Source: Sinorhizobium mexicanum
GTDB taxonomy: Bacteria; Pseudomonadota; Alphaproteobacteria; Rhizobiales; Rhizobiaceae
Reading direction: 5' to 3'
Assembly (NCBI RefSeq): GCF_013488225.1
Contig: NZ_CP041241.1
Location: 1,178,001-1,242,000 of the forward strand
DNA: 64,000 nt
Made by a program: the position numbers and the translations under genes. Below, piece by piece: positions 1 to 8,028 of this stretch (positions within the stretch are counted from its first letter, which is position 1; every line of letters starts with the position of its first letter). Below the pieces are notes generated by a model that made no database searches, had not been told where the DNA came from, and saw only the letters and a program-made list of their open reading frames with translations.

Positions 1-491
1 AGATTGGAGAGCGGCTCGTCCATCAGGAAGACGCGCGGCGTGCGCACGATGGCGCGAGCGAGCGCCACGCGCTGCCGCTGGCCGCCGGAAAGCTCCTTCG
101 GAAGACGGTTTAACAGGCTGTCGAGCTCCACGCGCCGCGCCACCTCGACAATCCGCTGCTTGCTTTCGGCCGGCGGCACTTTGCGGATTTTTAGCGGGTA
201 GCCGATATTCTGCTCGACAGTCAGATGCGGATAGAGCGCATAGGACTGAAAGACCATCGCCACGTCACGATACTTGGGCAGCACGCCATTGATGCGGTCC
301 GCGTCGATGTAGATGTCGCCGGAGGTCGCCTCCTCGAGCCCCGCAACCATGCGCATGGTCGTCGTCTTGCCGCAGCCGGAAGGACCGAGCAGGACGAGGA
401 ATTCCTTGTCCCTGATCTCAAGGTTGAAATCCATGATCGCGACGAATTCGCCGAACTTCTTCGAGACGTTCTTGAAACTAACCGACGCCAT
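1..491 (-). CDS. Sugar ABC transporter ATP-binding protein, partial at window edge
   Basis: Nucleotide-binding subunit of a CUT1 (MalK/UgpC-like) importer that energises uptake of a sugar or polyol. Only the first 163 or so residues are in the window; the gene runs off the left edge. Reading leftward from an ATG at 491 one finds Walker A GPSGCGKTT, the Q-loop MVFQSYALYPH, the signature LSGGQRQRVALARA and Walker B VFLMDEPLSNL just before the edge. The C-terminal regulatory TOBE part that separates MalK/UgpC types is not visible. It starts 3 bp after the stop of the permease at 495-1361, so it is the fourth gene of the binding protein-permease-permease-ATPase operon. Family is certain; the substrate is not known. 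Confidence 0.93.
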   Translation of the reverse strand, partial: MASVSFKNVSKKFGEFVAIMDFNLEIRDKEFLVLLGPSGCGKTTTMRMVAGLEEATSGDIYIDADRINGVLPKYRDVAMVFQSYALYPHLTVEQNIGYPLKIRKVPPAESKQRIVEVARRVELDSLLNRLPKELSGGQRQRVALARAIVRTPRVFLMDEPLSN

Positions 492-494
492 GGC

Positions 495-1361
495 TCAACC
501 CTTGACAGCCCCAAGGGAGAGCCCCCGGACGAGATGCTTTTGAACGATGAAAGCGAAGATGACGATCGGAACGCAAGCCATGAACCCGGCGGCGCTGATC
601 TCGCCCCAATAGGTGTTGTACTGCGTCACCCGCCCGGCAATGCCGATCGGCAGCGTCTGCGACTGCTCGGTCAGCGTGATGATAAGCGACAGCAGGAACT
701 CGTTCCACGAAATGATCAGGCAGAAGATCGCCGTTGCCGCAAGTCCCGGCCGGGCAAGCGGCAAGGCCACGTGCAGGAAGGCGCCCCAACGGGTATCGCC
801 GTCGACGACCGCAGCCTCCTCCAGTTCGACCGGCAGGTCCTGGAAATAGCTCTTCATCATCCAGGTCGCGAACGGCAGGTTGAAGGCGGTGTAGGCGATC
901 ACAAGCGCCGACTTCGTGTTCAGCATTTGGAAGTAGTTGAAGAACAGGTAGAGCGGAATGATGCTGACGATCGGCGGCATCATGCGTGTCGAAAGAATCC
1001 AGAACGAAACCTGCTTGCGCCACTGCCACGGATAGTGGAACCGTGCCAGGGCATAACCCGCCATAGTGCCGAAAACCACGGAGACGATCGTCGTCCCGAC
1101 CGCGACGAGGAAGCTGTTCAGCGCGTAGCGCAGGAAAGGACGCTGGATGAAGGCTTCCTGGTAATGTTTCAATGTCGGGTTTCTGGGCAGCCATTCCGGC
1201 GGCACGGCGAAAATGTCGATATCGAACTTGAACGAATTGGCAGCGATCCAATAGATCGGGAAAAGCGTCAGGATCAGTGCGACCAGGATCGCCAGATAGG
1301 CCAAAAGGCGTGTGAGCACCTCTTTGGTGCGACTGCGTCTGTGGAGGGTCCTTGTCGCCAT
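495..1361 (-). CDS. Carbohydrate ABC transporter permease (MalG-like)
   Basis: Inner-membrane permease of the same CUT1 importer, 288 residues. There is a short basic N-terminus, a first membrane segment near residues 18-40, and further hydrophobic stretches typical of a six-helix MalG-type subunit. The EAA loop that docks on the ATPase reads EAAVVDGDTRWGAF and is followed by LPLARPG. I chose the ATG at 1361. A TTG at 1370 overlapping the stop of the upstream permease gene would add three residues and is also possible. The gene sits between the other permease and the ATPase with almost no spacing, so the genes are co-transcribed. Confidence 0.93.
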   Translation of the reverse strand: MATRTLHRRSRTKEVLTRLLAYLAILVALILTLFPIYWIAANSFKFDIDIFAVPPEWLPRNPTLKHYQEAFIQRPFLRYALNSFLVAVGTTIVSVVFGTMAGYALARFHYPWQWRKQVSFWILSTRMMPPIVSIIPLYLFFNYFQMLNTKSALVIAYTAFNLPFATWMMKSYFQDLPVELEEAAVVDGDTRWGAFLHVALPLARPGLAATAIFCLIISWNEFLLSLIITLTEQSQTLPIGIAGRVTQYNTYWGEISAAGFMACVPIVIFAFIVQKHLVRGLSLGAVKG

Positions 1362-1366
1362 CGTCT

Positions 1367-2293
1367 TCAATCCGCCAGCCGCATGCGCTTCATGAACCAG
1401 GTGCTGAGAACGATCGTTACGAACAGCACGAACAGCGATATCGCCGCCGCATAGCCGGGATCGGCGAAACGGTAAGCGACCTGGTAGATGTAGAGACTCA
1501 ACACCTTGGTGCGATCGGCGGGGCCGCCGCCGGTGAGAATGAAGACCAGATCGAAGAGACGCAGTGCGTCCATCACCCGCAGCAGCAGCGCGATTGCGAT
1601 GACCGGCTTCAGGAAGGGGATCGTCAGGTCCCAGAATTGCCGCCAGGACGAGGCGCCATCGAGTGCGGCCGCCTCATAAGGTTCCACCGGCAGGCTCGCG
1701 AGCCCCGCCAGCATCAACAGGAATATGAAGGGTGTCCACTGCCAGACATCGGCAACGATGATCGAGAACATCGCGAGGTTCACGTCGCCTGCCCATGCCT
1801 GCAAGGGAAGACCGAGGCGGTACATGATTTCGTTGAGCACACCGAATTGAGGCTCGTAGATCAGCTTCCAGGTGATGGCGACGGCAATCGGCGGCAGCAT
1901 CATCGGAATCATCAGCACGGTCTTTAGAAAAGTCAGCCGGCGGATGAATTTATCAAGAAGCAGCGCCAGGCCGAGACCGAGAAGAAATTCGGCCGTGACC
2001 GCCACCACCGTGAAGACGATGGTATTGCGGAGCGCCACATGAAACTGCGCATCCGACAGGAGCCGCGCAAAATTGCCGGCACCGACGAACTCCCACGGCA
2101 GATCGGGGTTCGGGCTGATCCTGTGAACCGCCGCGTAGAACATGTAGAGGCTCGGAAAGATCGTCAGCGCCAGCAGTATCAGAACTGTCGGCGCAAGCAT
2201 CAGGTAGCGCAGGTGGCGCTCCGCCCACCGTTCCAGCCCACCACCTGGCTGAGACTGTGCAGTCGATGTGCCGTCGCTCGCGGACTTCAACAT
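1367..2293 (-). CDS. Carbohydrate ABC transporter permease (MalF-like)
   Basis: Second membrane subunit of the importer, 308 residues, of the CUT1 MalF/UgpA type. After a polar N-terminal tail of about 30 residues comes the first helix (LMLAPTVLILLALTIFP) and a periplasmic loop, then further helices. The EAA loop EAAALDGASSWRQF is followed by IPFLKPV. The reading frame is open upstream to 2500, but that extension is Arg-rich, reads antisense to the binding-protein end and has no membrane character. I therefore start at the ATG at 2293, 83 bp downstream of the binding-protein gene. Confidence 0.92.
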   Translation of the reverse strand: MLKSASDGTSTAQSQPGGGLERWAERHLRYLMLAPTVLILLALTIFPSLYMFYAAVHRISPNPDLPWEFVGAGNFARLLSDAQFHVALRNTIVFTVVAVTAEFLLGLGLALLLDKFIRRLTFLKTVLMIPMMLPPIAVAITWKLIYEPQFGVLNEIMYRLGLPLQAWAGDVNLAMFSIIVADVWQWTPFIFLLMLAGLASLPVEPYEAAALDGASSWRQFWDLTIPFLKPVIAIALLLRVMDALRLFDLVFILTGGGPADRTKVLSLYIYQVAYRFADPGYAAAISLFVLFVTIVLSTWFMKRMRLAD

Positions 2294-2376
2294 CCGTCTC
2301 TCCCTGCAGACCCTCTGTCGCTCTCGGTTCCTGTCACGAACGGGGCCCGAAAGCTCCGTTCGTGCAGGAATTCCGG

Positions 2377-3636
2377 CTATTTGAGGCCGGTGATCTGCTC
2401 GACTGCCGCCTGCGAGTTCTTCAGCGCCTCCTCCGGCGTGATCGTGCCGGCAACGGCCTTGGAGAGTTCGATGCCAAAGGCATTTTCGATCTCGGGCCAT
2501 TTCGGATGGCGCGGACGCGGGGTCGAAGCCTGGATTGCCTCCATCAGCACCGGATAGTGCCGGAACTTCTCCTGCTTCGTCAGTTCCGGATCGGTGAAGA
2601 CTGAGGCCCGGACAGGCGGATTGCCGCGCTCTGCGGAAATCTTGATCTGTTCGGGCGAAGTTGCCCAGAGCATGAAGTCGAAGGCTTCCTGCTTGTTCTT
2701 CGATGCCGACATGATGCCCATGGTCCAGTGGCCGATTTCCGAACTGCCGGGCTTCGTTCCGGCTGGAATGGCGGTGTAGGAGATCTTGCCGACCATCTTC
2801 GACTGGCTCGGATCCTCAAAGGTCGCGACCCAGTTCGGCCAGTTGATCGATGAAGCGGACGTGCCCGCGGCGAGCGCCGTGCCAACTTCGTTGGCATTGT
2901 AGCTTTCGACCCCTTTCGGCGAGACGTCGCGCAGCGCCATGAACGTCTTCATGGCGGCAGCACCTTCCGGCGTGTCGATCGTGACCTTGCTCCGGTCGGC
3001 ATTGAAGAGGTCGGCGCCATAAGACCAGAAGATCGGCATGAAATCGGCAACGACCGGGTTGCCCTGGCCGCCGCGGAAGACATAGCCGAAATAGCGGCCG
3101 CCGCCGTCTTCCGTCAGCTTTTTGCTGGCCTTCAGCACGTCGTCCCAGGTTTTCGGGGCGTCAACGCCCGCTTCCTTGTACTTGGCGGCGTCATAGAAGA
3201 ACATCTGCGCATTTCCCACATAGGGCAGGCAGACATAGGGCCCGGAATTATAGGGGTTGCGGCAGATCGCCAGCGACTTCGACAGGAAATCGTTGTCGGG
3301 TCCTTCCAACCCAGCTTTCTTGAAGTACGGCGTCAGGTCCTCCAGGTGCCCGTTTTCTGCAAAGAACGGAATCCAAGGATCATCCATCAGGACGATATCG
3401 AAGACGCCGGACTTGGTGGCGCCGGCATTGGCACCTTGTTCGAAGACGTTGGCGTAGGGCGCCTGGACGGTCTCTACCTTGGTGCCCTTCATCTTTGCGT
3501 AGTCTGCGGCCGCGGCTCTCAGGCCGTCGCCTTCGCTGCCGGATGGCACGAGGACCGTGATATCGGCCCATGCGACACCCCCGATCGCGAGCGCGGACGC
3601 CGCTGCAGCCAAGGTGAGAAACAGTTTACGAACCAT
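2377..3636 (-). CDS. Extracellular solute-binding protein, sugar ABC transporter
   Basis: Periplasmic sugar-binding protein, about 419 residues, family SBP_bac_1, first gene of the CUT1 operon. A Sec signal peptide occupies the first 24 or so residues (basic start, Ala-rich core, cleavage after GVAWA). Typical features follow: a DIVLMDDPWIPFFAENGHLEDLTPY stretch, broken here by family variation, then the TWDDVLKASKKL motif and a C-terminal region with PPVRASVF. Two ATGs adjoin; the second (3636) is better spaced from GGGAGG. The substrate cannot be deduced. The operon has no recognisable local regulator. Confidence 0.92.
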   Translation of the reverse strand: MVRKLFLTLAAAASALAIGGVAWADITVLVPSGSEGDGLRAAAADYAKMKGTKVETVQAPYANVFEQGANAGATKSGVFDIVLMDDPWIPFFAENGHLEDLTPYFKKAGLEGPDNDFLSKSLAICRNPYNSGPYVCLPYVGNAQMFFYDAAKYKEAGVDAPKTWDDVLKASKKLTEDGGGRYFGYVFRGGQGNPVVADFMPIFWSYGADLFNADRSKVTIDTPEGAAAMKTFMALRDVSPKGVESYNANEVGTALAAGTSASSINWPNWVATFEDPSQSKMVGKISYTAIPAGTKPGSSEIGHWTMGIMSASKNKQEAFDFMLWATSPEQIKISAERGNPPVRASVFTDPELTKQEKFRHYPVLMEAIQASTPRPRHPKWPEIENAFGIELSKAVAGTITPEEALKNSQAAVEQITGLK

Positions 3637-3639
3637 CAT

Positions 3640-4047
3640 ACACCTCCCATTCCGAGTTGTTATTCAGAGGCCGCTTTTTCGAAAGGAGGACCTCACCCTA
3701 TCCGGCATGGCGGAGACGCTGCTTTGAAGCGTGTAACGAGAAACTGAAATTTTCCGGCGCCTCCCTAGGCCGGAATTGCTCCCAGGCGCGATTTTATCAC
3801 AGTGCGCGCATTCCTCATAAGCGCAACATTAGCGACAACTTAGATGACGTCTTACGCAATCGGGAGGGCGCGGGAGCCAATCTTTGGGTTTACTGCCCTT
3901 CTACTCTGCGCATCCGGGCAGCATGTCGGGGAAACGGCGACAGCCTCCCGCCGCGACGGCTTGTGGCACCGATCGTTCGGGACATCTCGCGGCGGGGGGT
4001 CGGCCGGGCGATGGGGCAGATGAAGCCGCGAGATTGGCGCGTGCCCT
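3640..4047. other. Intergenic region, 408 bp, upstream of the sugar importer
   Basis: This stretch lies between the start of the binding-protein gene and the end of the DUF930 gene, both on the minus strand. It must carry the importer promoter, but I find no convincing -35/-10 pair, operator palindrome or terminator. Short open frames on both strands are Arg/Pro-rich and have no ribosome-binding site. I see no gene in it. Confidence 0.5.
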
Positions 4048-4983
4048 TCAGTTCACCGGCAGCCGGCGCGCATCCCATTCGCTCTTCGGCACAGCGCCGC
4101 CGATCGCAAAGCTGAAGGAAACCACCGACGTCGCTTCGGCGTCGACCTCGCATTTGAAATCGACGTTGTACCAGTTCGCCTTGCTTCGATAGGCGCTGCC
4201 TATCGCGGTGACCGCCGAAGTTGAAATAGTCCCGGCGCGGGCCAGCATATCCGGGAAAGCGCCCGGCCTCTGGTTACGGATCTGCTCCAGCGCCTCGATG
4301 CTGCAGATCTGCGCGATCCGCTTCGTGACGGGGAGCTTCCCGAGCGCTTGCTTGATGCGCGGGTTCGACAGTGCATTTGGCGAAAAGAGTTCTTTTGCCG
4401 GAACAAGCGCGTCGGATTTCCGTTCGACTTTCGCGCCTGTCGGCTCCGGGGACTGCTGTTTCTCCGCAGTTTCCGGCGGCGGCCTTTGCGCGGGAATCGG
4501 CACGCTTTCAAGGGAGGCCGCTTCCGTCTCACCCTGCTGGGTCGCCGCGTGCCGTTGCGGCGTTGCCAGCACCGGCGGCGCCGGTTTGGGTTCCGGCAGT
4601 TCGCGCGCAGCGGTTTCTGTCGTGGATGACGTCTGTTTCGGCTGTTCGACGGCTTTCGGAGCTTGTTGCGCCTCACCCTGCTTCGGCGGAAGTTGCTGCT
4701 CTTCGTTGTTTAGATCCGCGTGCGCTGAAGCGGATTCGAAGGCCTGTGGCGGCGCGGCCGATGGCTTGGTGCTTGATTTCGCCGGTTCTACCGGCGGTTT
4801 TTCCTCCGCCTTCGGACGCGGCGGCGGAACCAGTTCCACGTTGACGCTCTGCTCCTTCGCCGGTTCCGGCGGTGCTTCGGGCGGACGAAAGAGCAACAAG
4901 AACGCGACGGCCAGATGCAGGGCAACCGACGTCGGCATGCCCCATGCGATCTCTCTCTTCGGCGCCTTGGCGAACTGTTGCAT
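4048..4983 (-). CDS. DUF930 domain protein with N-terminal anchor and Pro-rich spacer
   Basis: Rhizobial envelope protein of unknown function, 311 residues. A single membrane segment lies at about residues 16-33. A TonB-like spacer of about 150 residues follows, rich in Pro, Lys, Glu and Gln, with repeated PPEAPPEPAK- and PPPRPKAEEKPP-like runs. The C-terminal 105 residues match the DUF930 pattern as I know it (KRIAQICSIEALEQI near the domain start, SKANWYNVDFKCEVD further on, two Cys that could pair across the domain). The layout suggests an inner-membrane protein that reaches across the periplasm. No operon partner is adjacent; the next gene is divergent. Confidence 0.8.
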   Translation of the reverse strand: MQQFAKAPKREIAWGMPTSVALHLAVAFLLLFRPPEAPPEPAKEQSVNVELVPPPRPKAEEKPPVEPAKSSTKPSAAPPQAFESASAHADLNNEEQQLPPKQGEAQQAPKAVEQPKQTSSTTETAARELPEPKPAPPVLATPQRHAATQQGETEAASLESVPIPAQRPPPETAEKQQSPEPTGAKVERKSDALVPAKELFSPNALSNPRIKQALGKLPVTKRIAQICSIEALEQIRNQRPGAFPDMLARAGTISTSAVTAIGSAYRSKANWYNVDFKCEVDAEATSVVSFSFAIGGAVPKSEWDARRLPVN

Positions 4984-5061
4984 TGCTCAAAAGACAGCGG
5001 GCTGCGCGGGCAATGGCCGTACAGCAAGACGAAGCAGTCTTTGCCCCACCCCGCTCCAGCC

Positions 5062-5080
5062 TGTGACGATCAACGTCACA
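5062..5080. promoter_or_regulatory. 19-bp perfect palindrome in divergent promoter region
   Basis: TGTGACG and CGTCACA are exact inverted arms around ATCAA. The site lies 79 bp upstream of the DUF930 start and about 170 bp upstream of the aldo/keto reductase, so it could control either. The half-site resembles CRP/FNR-superfamily operators, but the five-base centre is not diagnostic. The regulator is unknown. Confidence 0.45.
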
Positions 5081-5252
5081 TAAGGGCTTGAACGGCTCTG
5101 AACAAGCGGAAAGTCCCGACGCGACCCACCGTGTCTCGCATCACGACTTCGTGGTTTCAGGCCCCGGCGGCAGCGGTTCATTATCTCGTCGGATGCAGCG
5201 GATACCGTTTTGAATGTTTGTCCCTTACCGAGCGCGGAAAGGAGGTGCCCCG

Positions 5253-6170
5253 ATGAGGTTCACACGGCGAAGCGTCCTTCAGGGACTTGCATTGGCAGCA
5301 TCCTTGCCGGCGATCGGACGCTCCTCACGTGCCCAGACCACCGCTCTCACCCGAAGGACAATCCCGTCGAGCGGCGAGGAAATACCGGTAATAGGGCTCG
5401 GCACCTGGATCACTTTCAACGTCGGCGACGATCCGGTCCTCAAGGACGAGTGCGCCGCCGTGATGGGCGCCTTCTTCGAAGACGGAGGACGCATGGTCGA
5501 TTCCTCTCCCATGTACGGCTCCTCGCAGCCGACCATCGGCTATGGCCTTCAGAAGCTGAAATACCCCGATCGCCTGTTTTCAGCCGAGAAGGTTTGGGTT
5601 TCCGATCCGGCAAGTGGGGCGGAGCAGATCGAAGCCTCCCGCGCCTACTGGGGCGTTGAGAAGTTCGATCTCATGCAGGTCCACAATCTTGTTTCCTGGG
5701 AAGACCATCTGCCGATGCTGTTCGAGATGAAGGCAAAGGCGCAATTGCGTTACGTCGGCATCACCACATCGGAAGGGCGGCGGCATCGGGAAATCGAAAG
5801 CATCATGGCGAGCCAGCCGATCGATTTCGTACAACTCACCTACAACATCCTCGACCGTGAGGCGGAGGAGCGCATCCTGCCTCTGGCGCGGGAGAAAGGC
5901 ATCGCGGTCATTGTCAACCGCCCGTTCCGCCAGGGCAGTCTGATCCGGCAGCTCGATGACGAACCTCTGCCCGAATGGGTTGCCGAGACAGGCGCGCGAA
6001 GCTGGGCGCAGTTCCTGCTCAAGTTCATCGTCGCGCATCCGGCGGTCACCTGCGCCATACCGGCGACGACCCGCGTCGACCACGTGCGCGAGAATCTCGA
6101 AGCTGGCGGCGGCGTCCTGCCTGACCAGGCGATGCGACGGCGTATGGTCGATTACGTGGAGGCGTTGTGA
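5253..6170 (+). CDS. Tat-exported aldo/keto reductase
   Basis: Predicted periplasmic NAD(P)H-dependent oxidoreductase of the aldo/keto reductase superfamily, 305 residues. The N-terminus is a twin-arginine signal (TRRSVLQG, hydrophobic Ala/Leu stretch, end near GRSSRAQ). The barrel begins with RTIPSSGEEIPVIGLGTW. The catalytic Asp/Tyr region reads DSSPMYGSSQPTIGYGL and the Lys-bearing strand LFSAEKVWV, followed by DLMQVHNLV where the usual catalytic His appears. The C-terminal cofactor segment contains AIPATTRVDHVREN. The start is the ATG at 5253 after AAAGGAGGTG; an upstream in-frame start at 5214 would spoil the Tat signal. It is 50 bp from the next gene, perhaps co-transcribed. Confidence 0.9.
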   Translation: MRFTRRSVLQGLALAASLPAIGRSSRAQTTALTRRTIPSSGEEIPVIGLGTWITFNVGDDPVLKDECAAVMGAFFEDGGRMVDSSPMYGSSQPTIGYGLQKLKYPDRLFSAEKVWVSDPASGAEQIEASRAYWGVEKFDLMQVHNLVSWEDHLPMLFEMKAKAQLRYVGITTSEGRRHREIESIMASQPIDFVQLTYNILDREAEERILPLAREKGIAVIVNRPFRQGSLIRQLDDEPLPEWVAETGARSWAQFLLKFIVAHPAVTCAIPATTRVDHVRENLEAGGGVLPDQAMRRRMVDYVEAL

Positions 6171-6220
6171 TCACCCGCCTCACCCGCTGCTGCCCAACGC
6201 ATGAGTTGTGAGGTCGGCGA

Positions 6221-6880
6221 ATGTCGGAGTGGTGGACGTACACACCTGGCGATTTCCTGATGTTCTCGCCGCGCGTCTACCTTCGTCTCGTCGAGCGCTA
6301 CAATGAGGATTTTTGGCCGCTTCAGCTCGTCTTCGTGATCGGCATGCTGGCGATCGTGGTTCTCGCGCTTAGAGAGGTACGCTTGGCGAAGGCCGCGCTT
6401 CTGCCGGCATTGGCCGTGGCCTGGGCCTTTTGCGCATGGCAGTTCCTCTGGCTTCGCTATGCGACCATAAACTGGGGCGTGACCTATGCCGCAATGGCCT
6501 TCTTTCTTCAGGCCGGGCTTCTGACGATTCTCAGCTTTGATACGAACCATGGCATCGCCGTGAACCGATGGCGCCGCTACGGCGGGACAGTTCTTGCCTT
6601 GTTCGGGCTCTTGGTTCACCCGCTCCTCGCGTTGTTTTCGACGCGTTCGCTGGCCGCCGCAGAAACCTTCGGCATGATGCCGGATCCAACCGCGATCACG
6701 ACGCTCGGCACCGTGCTGACAATCAGAGGAAGACGCCTCTTGCTGCTTCTGCCCATTCCGCTCCTGTGGTGCGCGTTCAGTGGCCTGACTCTGCTGGCCA
6801 TGGAGGATCGTGCTGCAGTCGTCCCGCTTGCCTCGATCGTCCTTGTCGCGATCTTGCTGCTGCCCCTTGCCCGGCCTTGA
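6221..6880 (+). CDS. DUF6064 family integral membrane protein
   Basis: A 219-residue protein with about six hydrophobic helices and very short loops. The start MSEWWTYTPGDFLMFSPRVY and the following RLVERYN resemble the DUF6064 proteins I know from rhizobia. No catalytic motif is visible and the function is unknown. The gene follows the aldo/keto reductase by 50 bp on the same strand. Family naming is from memory; that it is a membrane protein is clear from the sequence. Confidence 0.75.
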   Translation: MSEWWTYTPGDFLMFSPRVYLRLVERYNEDFWPLQLVFVIGMLAIVVLALREVRLAKAALLPALAVAWAFCAWQFLWLRYATINWGVTYAAMAFFLQAGLLTILSFDTNHGIAVNRWRRYGGTVLALFGLLVHPLLALFSTRSLAAAETFGMMPDPTAITTLGTVLTIRGRRLLLLLPIPLLWCAFSGLTLLAMEDRAAVVPLASIVLVAILLLPLARP

Positions 6881-6902
6881 ACCCTGTCTAGGAACCGATG
6901 CT

Positions 6903-6918
6903 GAGAAAACCTTTTTTC
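6903..6918. promoter_or_regulatory. Candidate LacI-family operator O1
   Basis: GAGAAAA-CC-TTTTTTC is an imperfect palindrome with one arm mismatch. It is nearly identical to the site 32 bp downstream. It lies just upstream of the -35 box of the lacI-like gene, and its centre is about three helical turns from the second site. Confidence 0.6.
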
Positions 6919-6920
6919 TG

Positions 6921-6949
6921 TTGACAGCGGCAGTGAGAAAAGGTTTTCT
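6921..6949 (+). promoter_or_regulatory. Candidate promoter of the LacI-led arabinoside operon
   Basis: A consensus -35 TTGACA (6921-6926) is followed after 17 bp by TTTTCT (6944-6949). The -10 is weak but lies inside operator O2, so a bound repressor would block polymerase directly. Confidence 0.5.
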
Positions 6950-6950
6950 C
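6935..6950. promoter_or_regulatory. Candidate LacI-family operator O2
   Basis: GAGAAAA-GG-TTTTCTC has exact 7-bp arms around a 2-bp centre, the usual size of a GalR/LacI-class operator. It overlaps the predicted -10 and lies just upstream of the regulator gene, consistent with autoregulation of the whole operon. Confidence 0.65.
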
Positions 6951-6972
6951 TGCCTGACCATAGGAGGGTGCG

Positions 6973-7989
6973 CTGGACAATCCGACCAACAGACGCGTGA
7001 CCATTCATGACGTGGCTGCGGCAGCAGGCGTCAGTATTTCAACGGCCTCGAAGGCGTTGAACAATACTGGCCGCATGGGCGCCGAGACGCGCGAGAGAGT
7101 GAAGCGCATCGCTGGCGAAATCGGCTTCAGGCCGAACGCGCTTGCGCGCGGATTGCTCAGCAAGCGCAGCTTCACCATCGGGCTCCTGACGAACGACACC
7201 TATGGACGTTTTACCCTGCCGGTCATGGCGGGCATTTCGGAAGCACTGGTCGATCACGGCGTCTCGGTATTCCTCTGCGCAATCGAAGACGACCCAGCGC
7301 TGGGGCAGATCCATGTCGATGCCATGCTCGACAAGCAGGTCGACGGCATCATCGCCTCCGGCAAGCGCCTGGACCGGCGTTTGCCGGTCGATCTGTCGAG
7401 CCTGCCAGTACCAGTCGTTTACGCCTTCACGGAAGGCACGGAAAACAGTGTCACGCTGCGCTCAGACGATGCGCAGGGCGCGCGTCTTGCGGTTGAATGG
7501 CTGGCGAAGCTGGGGCGCCGTCGGATCGCGCATATCACGGGACCTGAGGATTTCTTCTCGGTCCGCGAGCGCGCCAGCGCCTACCGAGAGGTCGCCGGCG
7601 ATGTCGAGCCGGTGCTTTACGGCGTCTGGGCCGAGAGCTGGGGACATGAGGCGGTCGGGTCAATCTGGGATCGGCCCGGAGAAAAGCCCGATGCCATCTT
7701 CTGCGGCAACGACCAGATCGCCCGCGGGGTCGTCGACGCCTTGCGTGAGCGCGGCGTCAGGGTGCCTGAAGACTTGTCGATCGTCGGCTTCGACAACTGG
7801 GAGATCCTGGCGGCGCAAACGCGGCCGCCGCTGACGTCCATCGACATGGGGTTGAAAGAGCTTGGCCGTGAGGCCGGCCTGACTGTGCTCGCGCTCGCAG
7901 AGGGGCGGCGCGTCGAGCCGGGCGTGAGGAAATTGCCGTGCCGGTTGGTTGTCCGGCAATCGTGCGGGGGCATGAGCCCCACGGAATGA
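6973..7989 (+). CDS. LacI-family transcriptional regulator
   Basis: Repressor or activator with an N-terminal helix-turn-helix (TIHDVAAAAGVSISTASKALN) and the hinge helix NALARGLLSKRS. A periplasmic-binding-protein-like sensor domain follows to the end, with motifs such as DAIFCGNDQIARGVVDALRERG and DLSIVGFDNWE. The start is uncertain. A GTG at 6997 is the first ordinary codon, but the only good ribosome site (AGGAGGG, 6962-6968) is 5 bp before an in-frame CTG at 6973. That start adds the eight residues (M)DNPTNRR usual before the DNA-binding helix. The gene heads an operon of binding protein, permeases, GH127 enzyme and ATPase, and probably senses the imported sugar. Confidence 0.9.
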   Translation: MDNPTNRRVTIHDVAAAAGVSISTASKALNNTGRMGAETRERVKRIAGEIGFRPNALARGLLSKRSFTIGLLTNDTYGRFTLPVMAGISEALVDHGVSVFLCAIEDDPALGQIHVDAMLDKQVDGIIASGKRLDRRLPVDLSSLPVPVVYAFTEGTENSVTLRSDDAQGARLAVEWLAKLGRRRIAHITGPEDFFSVRERASAYREVAGDVEPVLYGVWAESWGHEAVGSIWDRPGEKPDAIFCGNDQIARGVVDALRERGVRVPEDLSIVGFDNWEILAAQTRPPLTSIDMGLKELGREAGLTVLALAEGRRVEPGVRKLPCRLVVRQSCGGMSPTE

Positions 7990-8028
7990 CGAAACGGCGC
8001 GAGGAGGCGCCACAACGGGAGGAGTGCC

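Noticed and set aside
225..1454. 409-codon plus-strand frame
   Set aside because: Antisense to the ATPase and permease genes, very Arg/His/Asp-rich, no ribosome site or family motif.
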